DNA from: Aurantiacibacter poecillastricola
GTDB lineage: Bacteria > Pseudomonadota > Alphaproteobacteria > Sphingomonadales > Sphingomonadaceae
Length of the DNA stretch: 64,000 bases
Direction: 5' to 3'
Assembly (NCBI RefSeq): GCF_030730945.1
Contig: NZ_JAVAMS010000004.1
Coordinates: forward strand, 124,001 to 188,000
Position numbers and translations under genes: made by a program. The first letter of the stretch is position 1; each line of letters starts with the position of its first letter. Shown in pieces: positions 56,829-64,000 of this stretch. The notes under the pieces were generated by a model. The model saw only the letters and a list, made by a program, of their open reading frames with translations, did no database searches and was not told the origin of the DNA.

Positions 56829-56941
56829 CAGTCTCTCTCTCCTCCCAAGCCGACGCCCGAGGGGCGCAAGCTTGCCAAGCTTAGGACAATTACATATCCT
56901 TGAAATCATAAAGTCGGCGTTGACCGACTTGGAGGAGAGGA
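56829..56941. promoter_or_regulatory. divergent operator region with two palindromes
   Basis: This 113-base spacer lies between the PQQ dehydrogenase (minus) and AraC regulator (plus) genes. It contains AAGCTTG-C-CAAGCTT at 56868-56882 (7-bp arms) and AAGTCGG-CGTTGA-CCGACTT at 56911-56930 (7-bp arms). Between them lies an AT-rich stretch (56885-56910) where the promoters probably are. The second palindrome abuts the ribosome site GGAGG of the regulator, so it could serve autoregulation or form an mRNA hairpin. Confidence 0.5.
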
Positions 56942-57901
56942 TTGTCGGAATTGGAACAAGGCGTAACGAGTCCGTTCCTGCCACTTGTCGACCTCGACCA
57001 GGTCGAATGCGAAAACCGCGCCAACAAATGGAAGAGCGCGGTACGCGATTCCTTTCCGAGCCTCTCTGTAAGACTTCCCGGCGGCAGTCCGGCAACGGGT
57101 TCGATTAGCCGGGTGAGCATGGGGTCGGGCGATTTCTTCGAGATCGATTCTGCACCGGCCGATGTCGTCCATACCGCATCGAGCGCGAAGCCCGCCAACT
57201 CGCACATTTCATTGATGGTCCAATCCAAAGGCGCAATCCTCGTGCGGCAGGCGGGGCGATCCGCGCTGCTGGGCAAGGGCGATGCCTGCGTGATCGACGA
57301 GGCGCGCAGTTTCCGCCTTATCGGGGAGGGATGCAGCAAGATCCACTTCCTGCGCATCCCGCGCGCCGCTGCGCTGAGCCGCTATCCGCCGCTGGAAAAG
57401 CTGTTCGTCACGACGTTCTCCTGCGACGATCCGGGCACCAAGATGCTCGCCGAGACGATGCTGCGTTTCAGCGCGGTAGCAGGGACATTGACCGACACGC
57501 AGCGCAACGCGATGACGAACGCCATCATCCAGATGCTCGGCATGGCGGAGCCGTTCATCAGCCAGGAGGCAGCGCCCGACTGGCGTGTGCGCCGCGCGCT
57601 GGATTTCATCGAGCTGAACCTTTCCGTCGCGGGCCTGACAGCAGAGGCCGTCGCCCAGGACCAGCGCATCAGTCGGCGTCGTCTCGATCAGCTCATGCTC
57701 CAGTCGTTCGGCCATTCCATCGCCAGCCACCTGTGGTCCAGGCGACTGGAGCAGGCGGCGGTGGACCTGCGCGATCCATCGCGGGCCGGGCAGTCGATCG
57801 CTCAGATCGCCTTTGCCAACGGGTTCGAGGACGCGGCCCACTTCACGCGCGCATTCAAGCGCCGCTTCTCGCAGACGCCGCGGCAATGGCGGGCTGACTG
57901 A
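56942..57901 (+). CDS. AraC family transcriptional regulator
   Basis: This 319-residue regulator has an N-terminal AraC-type ligand-sensing domain (about 20-190) and a C-terminal double helix-turn-helix (about 215-319). The DNA-binding domain has ISRRRLDQLM in the first helix-turn-helix and IAQIAFANGFEDAAHFTRAFKRRF in the second, the usual AraC/XylS signature. It starts with TTG 56942, six bases after GGAGG. Its position between the two PQQ gene groups makes it the likely regulator of the cluster. The effector is unknown. Confidence 0.88.
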   Translation: MSELEQGVTSPFLPLVDLDQVECENRANKWKSAVRDSFPSLSVRLPGGSPATGSISRVSMGSGDFFEIDSAPADVVHTASSAKPANSHISLMVQSKGAILVRQAGRSALLGKGDACVIDEARSFRLIGEGCSKIHFLRIPRAAALSRYPPLEKLFVTTFSCDDPGTKMLAETMLRFSAVAGTLTDTQRNAMTNAIIQMLGMAEPFISQEAAPDWRVRRALDFIELNLSVAGLTAEAVAQDQRISRRRLDQLMLQSFGHSIASHLWSRRLEQAAVDLRDPSRAGQSIAQIAFANGFEDAAHFTRAFKRRFSQTPRQWRAD

Positions 57902-58045
57902 AAGCCTCCTGCCGTGCGCTCGCAGCGCACCGATTGGGTCAATTCGCGATTCCAGATCGGACCAGCCTTTGTGTTTGCTCGGCAGGACAGGTGCCCTATC
58001 CTGCCGGAAAGTCGCGACAGTCGGCTGCAAATGGAGAGGAGTGCC

Positions 58046-59032
58046 TTGCGCAAGTCCGCAACTGGAATCCCTGCCGGCGCGAGCCGGTGTGCCCTGGCTT
58101 TCATGGCCGCGCTGGCAGGTGCCTGCGCACCCTTGCCCGGCGCCAGCAACGCCGGCGAACCGCGCGATATCCGTATCGCCGGCAGCGGCGTCTATCCCGA
58201 AAGCGTGACCTCCGATTCTGCCGGCAACATCTATGTCGGTAGCATGAGCGGCACCATCTATCGTGCCAGCCCGGGAAGCGAAGTGGCCGTGCCGTGGGTG
58301 CAGCCCAACGAGGCCAATGGGCTGATCTCGCTGTTCGGTGTTCTCGTCGACGAGGAGCACGACCGGTTGTGGACGTGCTCGAACCCCAATTCCTTCGCGC
58401 CGGGCGGCCCGACGGGCGGCTCCAGCCTGGTGGCCTTCGAGCTTTCGACCGGGGAACTGGAGGCGCGCTATCCCTTCCCCGCAGGCCCGGCGGCCTGCAA
58501 CGACATTGCCGTCGCACCGGGCGGAACGGTGTTCGCAACGGAAACCGCGGGCGGGCGAATCTTCAGCCTTGCGCCGGGCGCGCGCGAGTTGGACCTCTTC
58601 GTCAGCGGGGAGGATCTGGTGGGTGTCGACGGCATCGCTTTCGCCGGTGATGGGGCAATGTACATCAACAATGTCCGCTCCAACCGGGTCCAGCGCGTGA
58701 AACGCAGCGCTGATGGGAGCTACGACGGCCTCACCGATCTTGCCCTTTCACAGCCGGTCAGCGGTCCTGACGGCTTGCGGCCCATTGGCGGCAACCGGTT
58801 CCTCCAGGCGGAAGGGTCGGGCGGGCGCGTCGCACTCATTACGGTAGAGGGCGACCGGGCCACGGTTACGCCTATTGCAACCGGCCTCGATTCCTCGCCC
58901 GGCGTCACCCGCGTGGGATCCATCGGCTACGCTACCGAAGGCAAGATCGGATACCTTATCGATCCCGCGCTCCAAGGTCAGGACCCGGGCGATTTCTACA
59001 TCCGCGCCTTCACCCTACCGGAGGGACTATGA
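58046..59032 (+). CDS. SMP-30/gluconolactonase-like exported protein
   Basis: This 328-residue protein has a six-bladed beta-propeller of the SMP-30/gluconolactonase/NHL type. An N-terminal signal with Cys (AGACAPLPG) near residue 29 suggests export and perhaps lipidation. YPESVTSDSAGNIYVG, PAACNDIAVAPGG, GVDGIAFAGDGAMYINN and SGPDGLRPIGGNRFLQ carry the acidic and Asn positions used for metal binding in lactonases. The start is probably TTG 58046, after GAGAGGAG; ATG 58031 is an alternative. It begins the plus-strand operon and overlaps the next gene by four bases. The lactonase role is inferred. Confidence 0.72.
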   Translation: MRKSATGIPAGASRCALAFMAALAGACAPLPGASNAGEPRDIRIAGSGVYPESVTSDSAGNIYVGSMSGTIYRASPGSEVAVPWVQPNEANGLISLFGVLVDEEHDRLWTCSNPNSFAPGGPTGGSSLVAFELSTGELEARYPFPAGPAACNDIAVAPGGTVFATETAGGRIFSLAPGARELDLFVSGEDLVGVDGIAFAGDGAMYINNVRSNRVQRVKRSADGSYDGLTDLALSQPVSGPDGLRPIGGNRFLQAEGSGGRVALITVEGDRATVTPIATGLDSSPGVTRVGSIGYATEGKIGYLIDPALQGQDPGDFYIRAFTLPEGL

Positions 59033-59730
59033 AACACTTCCTGCTGCTCGCCCCGCTGCTCGCGCTAACGCCGCAGCCCGCTTTCGCGCAGAGCGCGCTC
59101 GACCGCGAGATTACCGAGCTTACCCAACGTGTCGAACGGCTGGAGGGCGGACGCGCGGTGAAGAAGCTGCAGCGCGCCTTCGGTTTCTACATCGACCGGG
59201 GCTTATGGGGAGAGGCGGCCGACCTGTTTGCCGATAACGGCACTATCGAGATCGGTCTCGACGGGGTCTATGTGGGACCGGAAAGGATCGAGGAATACCT
59301 GCGCCGCCTGCATGGGGGACAGGAAGGCCTCGTCTACGGACAGCTGAACGAGTGGATCACCCTGCAGCCGGCCATTTCGGTCGCAGAGGATGCGCAAAGC
59401 GCGACCGCTCGCTGGCGAGACCAGGGCATGCTGGGGCAGCACCGGGAGCACGCGGAGTGGCGCGACGGCGTGTACGAGAACACCTATGTGAAGGAAGATG
59501 GGGTGTGGAAGATCCAGTCCCTGCACCTGTTCGTCAATTTCGTCGCCCCGTTCGAGAAAGGCTGGGCGCGGCTGGATCCGGGCGAGGGCTTGACCCGCAG
59601 CCAGACGTCGATCGACTATCCGCCTGATAGCGGGCCGACGGTCGAGTACCAGCCGTTTCCGGCAGTACAGATCCCCGCCTTCCAGGCGCCCAACCCGGTG
59701 ACGGGCCGCGCAGTAGAGGGGGATCTGTGA
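59029..59730 (+). CDS. exported NTF2/SnoaL-like protein, long type
   Basis: This 233-residue periplasmic protein has a Sec signal ending AFA-Q near residue 20, a coil (ITELTQRVERLEGGRAVKKLQRAF) and a SnoaL domain with FYIDRGLWGEAADLFADNGTIEIG and YVKEDGVWKIQSLH. The C-terminal 55 residues extend beyond the fold and end in NPVTGR, as in its three downstream relatives. In the position where those have NHM it has NEW. ATG 59029 overlaps the preceding stop. The activity is not known. Confidence 0.8.
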   Translation: MKHFLLLAPLLALTPQPAFAQSALDREITELTQRVERLEGGRAVKKLQRAFGFYIDRGLWGEAADLFADNGTIEIGLDGVYVGPERIEEYLRRLHGGQEGLVYGQLNEWITLQPAISVAEDAQSATARWRDQGMLGQHREHAEWRDGVYENTYVKEDGVWKIQSLHLFVNFVAPFEKGWARLDPGEGLTRSQTSIDYPPDSGPTVEYQPFPAVQIPAFQAPNPVTGRAVEGDL

Positions 59731-60485
59731 TGCGCAAACACGCTCTTGTTTTCGTCGCGGCACTCTCTCCGCTCATGATCGCGCTGCCCGCATCGGCACA
59801 GTCGCTTGAGGACCGTGTCGCGCAGTACCGCGAACGCGTCGAACGGCTGGAGGACCAGGCGGAGATCGAGAACCTCACCGCTACCTTCGGCTACTATTTC
59901 GACAAGGGGCTGTGGGATGAAGCGGCTTCCCTCTTCGCCGACGAGGGGGCATTCGAATACGAGCAGAGCGGCGTCTATATCGGGCAGGACCGGATCGAGC
60001 GGGCGATGCACATGCTGGGGCCGCAGGGTCTCGCTCCGGGCTACCTCAACAACCACATGATGCTTCAGAACGTCATCTATGTGGCGGAGGATGGTCGCAC
60101 GGCGACGGGCCGCTGGCAGGGTCCGATCATGCTGGCCGAGCCCAACGCCAACGGCCAGTGGGCGGTAGGTATCTACGAGAACGACTACGTCAAGGAAGAC
60201 GGAGTCTGGAAGTTCGACAAGCTGCATTTCTACCTGACCGCAAAGACGGACTACGACAGGCCCTGGCCACAGGGCTCCATCCCGATGCGAGGCATGAGCG
60301 CGGTATTCCCGCCGGACGAGCCGCCAACGGAAGTCTACCGCTCCTTCCCCGGTGCCTACATCCCGCCCTTCAGCTTCGATCACCCGGTGACCGGCGAACC
60401 GCTCACCGATCTGCCGATGGCGGGCGACGATGTGACCGGCCGCGAGGAAATCCCCTTCACCGGCCATATCGAGGGGGGTGAGTGA
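59730..60485 (+). CDS. exported NTF2/SnoaL-like protein, long type
   Basis: This 251-residue second copy in the array has a Sec signal ending ASA-Q near residue 23, coil VAQYRERVERLEDQAEIENL, then YYFDKGLWDEAASLFADEGAFEY, NNHMMLQN and YVKEDGVWKFDKLHF. The C-terminal extension has PPDEPPTEVYRSFPGAYIPPF and HPVTGEPL. It starts with ATG 59730, sharing a base with the previous stop; GTG 59727 is also in frame. It is coupled to both neighbours. Confidence 0.8.
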   Translation: MRKHALVFVAALSPLMIALPASAQSLEDRVAQYRERVERLEDQAEIENLTATFGYYFDKGLWDEAASLFADEGAFEYEQSGVYIGQDRIERAMHMLGPQGLAPGYLNNHMMLQNVIYVAEDGRTATGRWQGPIMLAEPNANGQWAVGIYENDYVKEDGVWKFDKLHFYLTAKTDYDRPWPQGSIPMRGMSAVFPPDEPPTEVYRSFPGAYIPPFSFDHPVTGEPLTDLPMAGDDVTGREEIPFTGHIEGGE

Positions 60486-61270
60486 TGCGCAGCGCTCGCC
60501 TTGGTATCGCCGCGGCGATGCTGATCTCCAGCTCGGCGCCTGCTGCAGCCCAGTCCGCCGCCGAAAGGCTCGACGCGCTGGACGAGCGGATCACCCGGCT
60601 CGAGGACATGAACGCGATCGAGCGGGTGCAGCGCACTTACGGCTATTTCGTGGACAAGAGCCAGTGGACGCCGCTCGCGGAACTCTTCACCGAGGATGCA
60701 ACGCTGGAGATCGGCGGCAAGGGTATCTTCCTTGGCCGTGACCGGGTCCTCGAATACATGCAGACCGCGTTCGGGCCCGATGGCGCGAAGGCAGGGCTTC
60801 TGGCCAACCACATGCAGTTCCAGCCCATTCCCGACATCTCGGAGGACGGACAGACCGGCTGGATGCGCGCCCGTGCCTATGTGATGAGCGTGGGCTGGGG
60901 CCTGCCGCTTTATGAAAACGAATATGAAAAGGGCGAGGACGGCCAGTGGCGCATCAGCCGCCTGACCGGGCCTTTCACCATGTATACCAGCTGGGAGGGC
61001 TGGGGCGAATACGGCATGAACAACACGTGGCCGGACAAGTTCGATCCGCCGCCCGATCTGCCGCCCTCGGTCGTTTATCTGACCTATCCCGCCTATTACA
61101 TCATACCCTATCACTACCCCAATCCGGTAACGGGAGAGCCCTTCATTCCCGATACCGGCGAGGTGGGGGCCTATCATCGCCCGCCGGGGACCGCGGAACA
61201 GGCGGAATCCCTGCGTGTGGGCCGGATGGCGAACGGCACGCAGCCCATCGCCGAGCCGCCGAGGGACTGA
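60485..61270 (+). CDS. exported NTF2/SnoaL-like protein, long type (duplicate pair)
   Basis: This 261-residue third copy has a Sec signal ending AAA-Q near residue 24, coil RLDALDERITRLEDMNAIERVQ, YGYFVDKSQWTPLAELFTEDATLEIGG, NHMQFQP and a C-terminal extension with DLPPSVVYLTYPAYYIIPYHYPNP. It is very similar to the next gene through most of its length, more than to the two upstream copies, so the pair is a recent duplication. ATG 60485 shares a base with the previous stop. The role is unknown. Confidence 0.8.
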   Translation: MRSARLGIAAAMLISSSAPAAAQSAAERLDALDERITRLEDMNAIERVQRTYGYFVDKSQWTPLAELFTEDATLEIGGKGIFLGRDRVLEYMQTAFGPDGAKAGLLANHMQFQPIPDISEDGQTGWMRARAYVMSVGWGLPLYENEYEKGEDGQWRISRLTGPFTMYTSWEGWGEYGMNNTWPDKFDPPPDLPPSVVYLTYPAYYIIPYHYPNPVTGEPFIPDTGEVGAYHRPPGTAEQAESLRVGRMANGTQPIAEPPRD

Positions 61271-61274
61271 TCCC

Positions 61275-62069
61275 GTGCGCGTGTCGACAATCCTGCTGCG
61301 CGCCGGGCTGGGCCTTACAGCTATTTTCGCAGCGCCCGCCGCCCTGGCGCAGAGCGTGAGCGAGCGGCTCGACGCGCTGGGCGAGCGGATCGATCGGCTG
61401 GAGAGCATGAACGACATAGAGCGGCTGCAGAACAGCTACGGCTATTTCGTCGACAAGGCGCAATGGACGCCGCTTTCCGAACTATTTGCCGAGGATGCGA
61501 CACTGGAGATCGGCGGCAAGGGCATTTATGTCGGGCAGGACCGCGTGCTCGATTACATGCAACTGTCCTTCCGGCAGGACGGCATCGTGCCCGGTGTGCT
61601 CATCAATCACATGCAGTTCCAGCCCATTATCGACATTTCGGAGGACGGCACACGCGGATGGGCCCGCAGCCGCGCCTATGTAATGGCGAACGAGAGCTGG
61701 GGCCTGCCGCTCTACGAGAACGAATTCGTCAGGGAAGACGGAGTGTGGAAGATCGCGCGCCTGACAGGGCCTTTCACCATGTACACCAACTGGGAGGGGT
61801 GGGGCGAGTTTGCGCTCAACAACACCTGGCCCGACAAGTTCGGCCCTCCGCCGGACCTGCCGCCTTCGGTCGTCTACCTGACCTATCCCGCCTATTACAT
61901 CATCCCCTATCACTACCTGCATCCCGTGACCGGCGAGGTTTTCCGCCCCGATATGGGCGAGGTCGGCGCATATCATCGGCCACCCGGCACGCCGGAGCAG
62001 GAGGCCGCACTGCGAACCGGTCGTACCGTTCACGGCGACCAGCCGATTTCCCAGCCCACGGAGGACTGA
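61275..62069 (+). CDS. exported NTF2/SnoaL-like protein, long type (duplicate pair)
   Basis: This 264-residue fourth copy has a Sec signal ending ALA-Q near residue 28, coil RLDALGERIDRLESMNDIERLQ, YGYFVDKAQWTPLSELFAEDATLEIGG, NHMQFQPIIDI and the same PAYYIIPYHY extension as its neighbour. The start is GTG 61275, nine bases after GAGGG; GTG 61281 is an alternative and the open frame to 61215 lies inside the previous gene. Four bases separate it from each neighbour gene. The role is unknown. Confidence 0.8.
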   Translation: MRVSTILLRAGLGLTAIFAAPAALAQSVSERLDALGERIDRLESMNDIERLQNSYGYFVDKAQWTPLSELFAEDATLEIGGKGIYVGQDRVLDYMQLSFRQDGIVPGVLINHMQFQPIIDISEDGTRGWARSRAYVMANESWGLPLYENEFVREDGVWKIARLTGPFTMYTNWEGWGEFALNNTWPDKFGPPPDLPPSVVYLTYPAYYIIPYHYLHPVTGEVFRPDMGEVGAYHRPPGTPEQEAALRTGRTVHGDQPISQPTED

Positions 62070-62073
62070 CCGC

Positions 62074-64000
62074 TTGTTTCGTAAATTCAAAATGATGCCG
62101 CCGGCGCGAATGGTCGCAGCGCTGTTTGGCATACTGGCACTCGCCGCCTGCGCTACCGCCATGGTCGAAAGCGACGGCGACTGGCTTTCCGCGCACAGCG
62201 ACGAAGCCGATGTTTGGCTGAGCGACGGGCGCACCTATGCAGCTCAGCGTTACAGTCCGCTGACGCAGATCGATGCTGGCAATGTCGATCAGCTCGGCAT
62301 CGCCTGGTACGACGATTACGACACCTATCGCGGTATCGAGGCGACCCCGCTTTATGCCGACGGGGTGCTCTACAATATCCTCGCCTGGAACATCACCGTC
62401 GCCTATGACGCGCGGACGGGCGAAAGGCTGTGGACCTTCGATCCGGAAGTTCCCCGCGAGATGGGCCGATATGCCTGCTGCGAGCCAGTCTCGCGCGGGC
62501 TGGCGCTGTGGGAAGACAAGGTCATCATCGCCACGCTGGACGGGCGGGTAATGGCTCTGGACCGCGCCACCGGCGACACCGTCTGGTCGACGCAAACCTT
62601 CGACCACGAGATGCCCTATACGATCACGGGCGCGCCGCGCGTGTTCGACGGGAAGGTGGTGGTCAGCCAGTCCGGCGGCGATCTCGGCGTGCGCGGGTTT
62701 GCCATCGCGCTCGACGTGGATACGGGCGCAAAGCTGTGGAAGTTCTATCTTACGCCCAATCCGACGGGCGAACCGGATAGCGCCGCTTCCGACCCGATCA
62801 TGCCGATGATACGCGAAACCTGGTCGGACGAGGGAATGTGGAAGGACCTTGGCGGCGGTGCCAATGCCTGGGATTCCATTGCCTACGATCCGGAGCTTGA
62901 TCTCGTCTATGTCGGCACCGGCAACGGTTCGCCACTGGCCTGGCAGCATCGCAGCAATGGCGAGGGGGACAATCTCTTCGTCTGCTCGATCGTCGCGCTC
63001 AACGGATCGGACGGCAGCTATGCCTGGCACTACCAGATGGTGCCGGAGGAAGACTGGGACTACACCTGCACCAGCTCCATCGTAAGCGCCGATCTCGAGA
63101 TCGATGGCGAGATGCGCCAGGTCATCATGCAGGCGCCGAAAAACGGCTTCTTCTACGTGCTGGACCGCGCGACCGGCGAATTGATCAGCGCCGAAACCTA
63201 TGTGAAAGTGAACTGGGCCAGCGGGATTGATACCGAAACGGGCCGCCCCGTCATCAATCCTGAAGCACATTACGGCACCGATCCGGTGCTGGTCTATCCG
63301 GGGCCGGGCGGGGCGCATAACTGGTTTCCGATGGGCTACAGCCCGCGCACGAAGCTGGCCTATTTCCCCGCATACCAGTCGGGCATGGTCTACGCTCTCG
63401 ATCCCGATTTCGAGCCGACTCCCTTTCGCTCCAACGCCGGTTGGGGCGGCTATAGCGGCGACGCGCTGGAAGAGCGCCAGCGGCTGATGGAACAGGCCAA
63501 CGCCGACGAAAAGGCCTGGCTGGTTGCCTACGATCCTGTCCGGCAGCGTATCGCCTGGCGCCACGAACTGCCGCGCCACGGCAATGGCGGGGTGATGATC
63601 ACGGCCTCCGATCTCGTGTTCGAGGGGACAACCCACCAGACCTTCGCCGCCTTCGATGCGCGGACCGGGCAGGAGCTATGGTCCTTCCCCATCCAGAGCT
63701 CGCCCGTTGCGGGGCACATTACCTACGAGCTGGACGGCGTGCAGTATATCGCGGTGAACGCAGGCTGGGGCGGCGGAGCGGCGGGCGTCGAGCGTTCGAT
63801 GGGTATCGATAGGCCGCGTGCCCCGGCGCGCTTGGTCGTGTTCAGGCTGGGAGGCGATGTACAACTCCCACCCCTTGCCGCGCAGGAGCCGGTTCCCTCG
63901 CCGCCGCGCCTCACCGCGACCGAGGCGGAGGTCAGCCGCGGGGCGCAGCTTTATGCGCAGACCTGCGCCACCTGCCACGGCCGGAACGCGGTTGGCGGCG
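62074..64000 (+). CDS. PQQ-dependent quinohemoprotein dehydrogenase, cut by window end
   Basis: This is a second PQQ enzyme, 642 residues visible and still open at the window edge. A lipoprotein signal with LAAC near residues 23-26 is followed by the propeller: ACCEPVSRG (adjacent-cysteine disulfide), GTGNGSPL (metal site), the catalytic Asp in DWDYTCTSS and APKNGFFYVLDR. The heme motif CATCH begins the C-terminal cytochrome c domain just before the end. Thr lies two residues after the catalytic Asp, again not the lanthanide type. The start is TTG 62074, nine bases after GGAGG; ATG 62092 is too far from it. It is the last seen gene of the plus-strand operon. Confidence 0.88.
   Translation, partial: MFRKFKMMPPARMVAALFGILALAACATAMVESDGDWLSAHSDEADVWLSDGRTYAAQRYSPLTQIDAGNVDQLGIAWYDDYDTYRGIEATPLYADGVLYNILAWNITVAYDARTGERLWTFDPEVPREMGRYACCEPVSRGLALWEDKVIIATLDGRVMALDRATGDTVWSTQTFDHEMPYTITGAPRVFDGKVVVSQSGGDLGVRGFAIALDVDTGAKLWKFYLTPNPTGEPDSAASDPIMPMIRETWSDEGMWKDLGGGANAWDSIAYDPELDLVYVGTGNGSPLAWQHRSNGEGDNLFVCSIVALNGSDGSYAWHYQMVPEEDWDYTCTSSIVSADLEIDGEMRQVIMQAPKNGFFYVLDRATGELISAETYVKVNWASGIDTETGRPVINPEAHYGTDPVLVYPGPGGAHNWFPMGYSPRTKLAYFPAYQSGMVYALDPDFEPTPFRSNAGWGGYSGDALEERQRLMEQANADEKAWLVAYDPVRQRIAWRHELPRHGNGGVMITASDLVFEGTTHQTFAAFDARTGQELWSFPIQSSPVAGHITYELDGVQYIAVNAGWGGGAAGVERSMGIDRPRAPARLVVFRLGGDVQLPPLAAQEPVPSPPRLTATEAEVSRGAQLYAQTCATCHGRNAVGG

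Noticed and set aside
61900..63636. 578-codon open frame opposite the second PQQ dehydrogenase
   Set aside because: The plus strand encodes clear PQQ motifs over the same bases; the antisense frame is a composition effect.
45981..64000. Horizontal island or mobile element around the catabolic cluster
   Set aside because: No integrase, transposase, direct repeats or tRNA boundary is visible, and base composition looks like the rest of the window.

Overview
The window looks like a piece of chromosome from a sphingomonad alphaproteobacterium, most likely an Erythrobacteraceae relative. The DNA is GC-rich. The division/cell-wall cluster is complete and in alphaproteobacterial order, the sulfur-assimilation operon carries DUF2849 and DUF934 genes, and TonB receptors, PQQ enzymes and exported SnoaL-like proteins are abundant. 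This placement is inferred from gene content and protein style, not from a search. I see no insertion sequence, integrase, phage gene or CRISPR array.

Bases 1-9.6 kb hold mixed housekeeping genes: a small cytochrome c lipoprotein, heme-exporter genes ccmA/ccmB, pterin dehydratase, an SDR, an S9 peptidase, a PRC-barrel-like lipoprotein, a PAP2 phosphatase, a DNA glycosylase, a [2Fe-2S] ferredoxin, cysK, and two poorly known genes in front of mraZ. Bases 9.75-28.7 kb are an unbroken division and cell wall cluster: mraZ-rsmH-ftsL-ftsI-murE-murF-mraY-murD-ftsW-murG-murC-murB-ddl-ftsQ-ftsA-ftsZ. Most neighbours overlap by 1-8 bases. A 10-bp-periodic repeat upstream of mraZ is a probable MraZ operator. 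After ftsZ comes a TPR/SPOR protein rather than lpxC.

Bases 30.3-46 kb hold a YbjN protein, proC, a Bax-inhibitor-1 protein, a proline-run lipoprotein, tRNA-Ala(CGC), obgE (probable ATT start), proB and an epimerase. A minus-strand sulfate-assimilation operon follows (sumT-DUF2849-cysI-DUF934-cysH), then a membrane protein, the coupled operon sseA-metC-mscS, and queF.

Bases 46-64 kb are the accessory part and the most interesting. One TonB-dependent receptor, one AraC regulator, two PQQ/heme alcohol dehydrogenases (the second cut by the window end), one SMP-30/gluconolactonase-like protein, seven exported NTF2/SnoaL-like proteins and four domains of a Cys-rich exported family are packed together. 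The Cys-rich domains occur once as two overlapping genes and once as a fused gene. Nearly all products carry Sec or lipoprotein signals. The cluster therefore looks like a periplasmic pathway: uptake by the receptor, oxidation by PQQ enzymes, then lactone or ester opening and lyase/isomerase-type steps by NTF2-fold proteins, under an AraC regulator encoded between the two divergent PQQ operons. The substrate cannot be read from the sequence.
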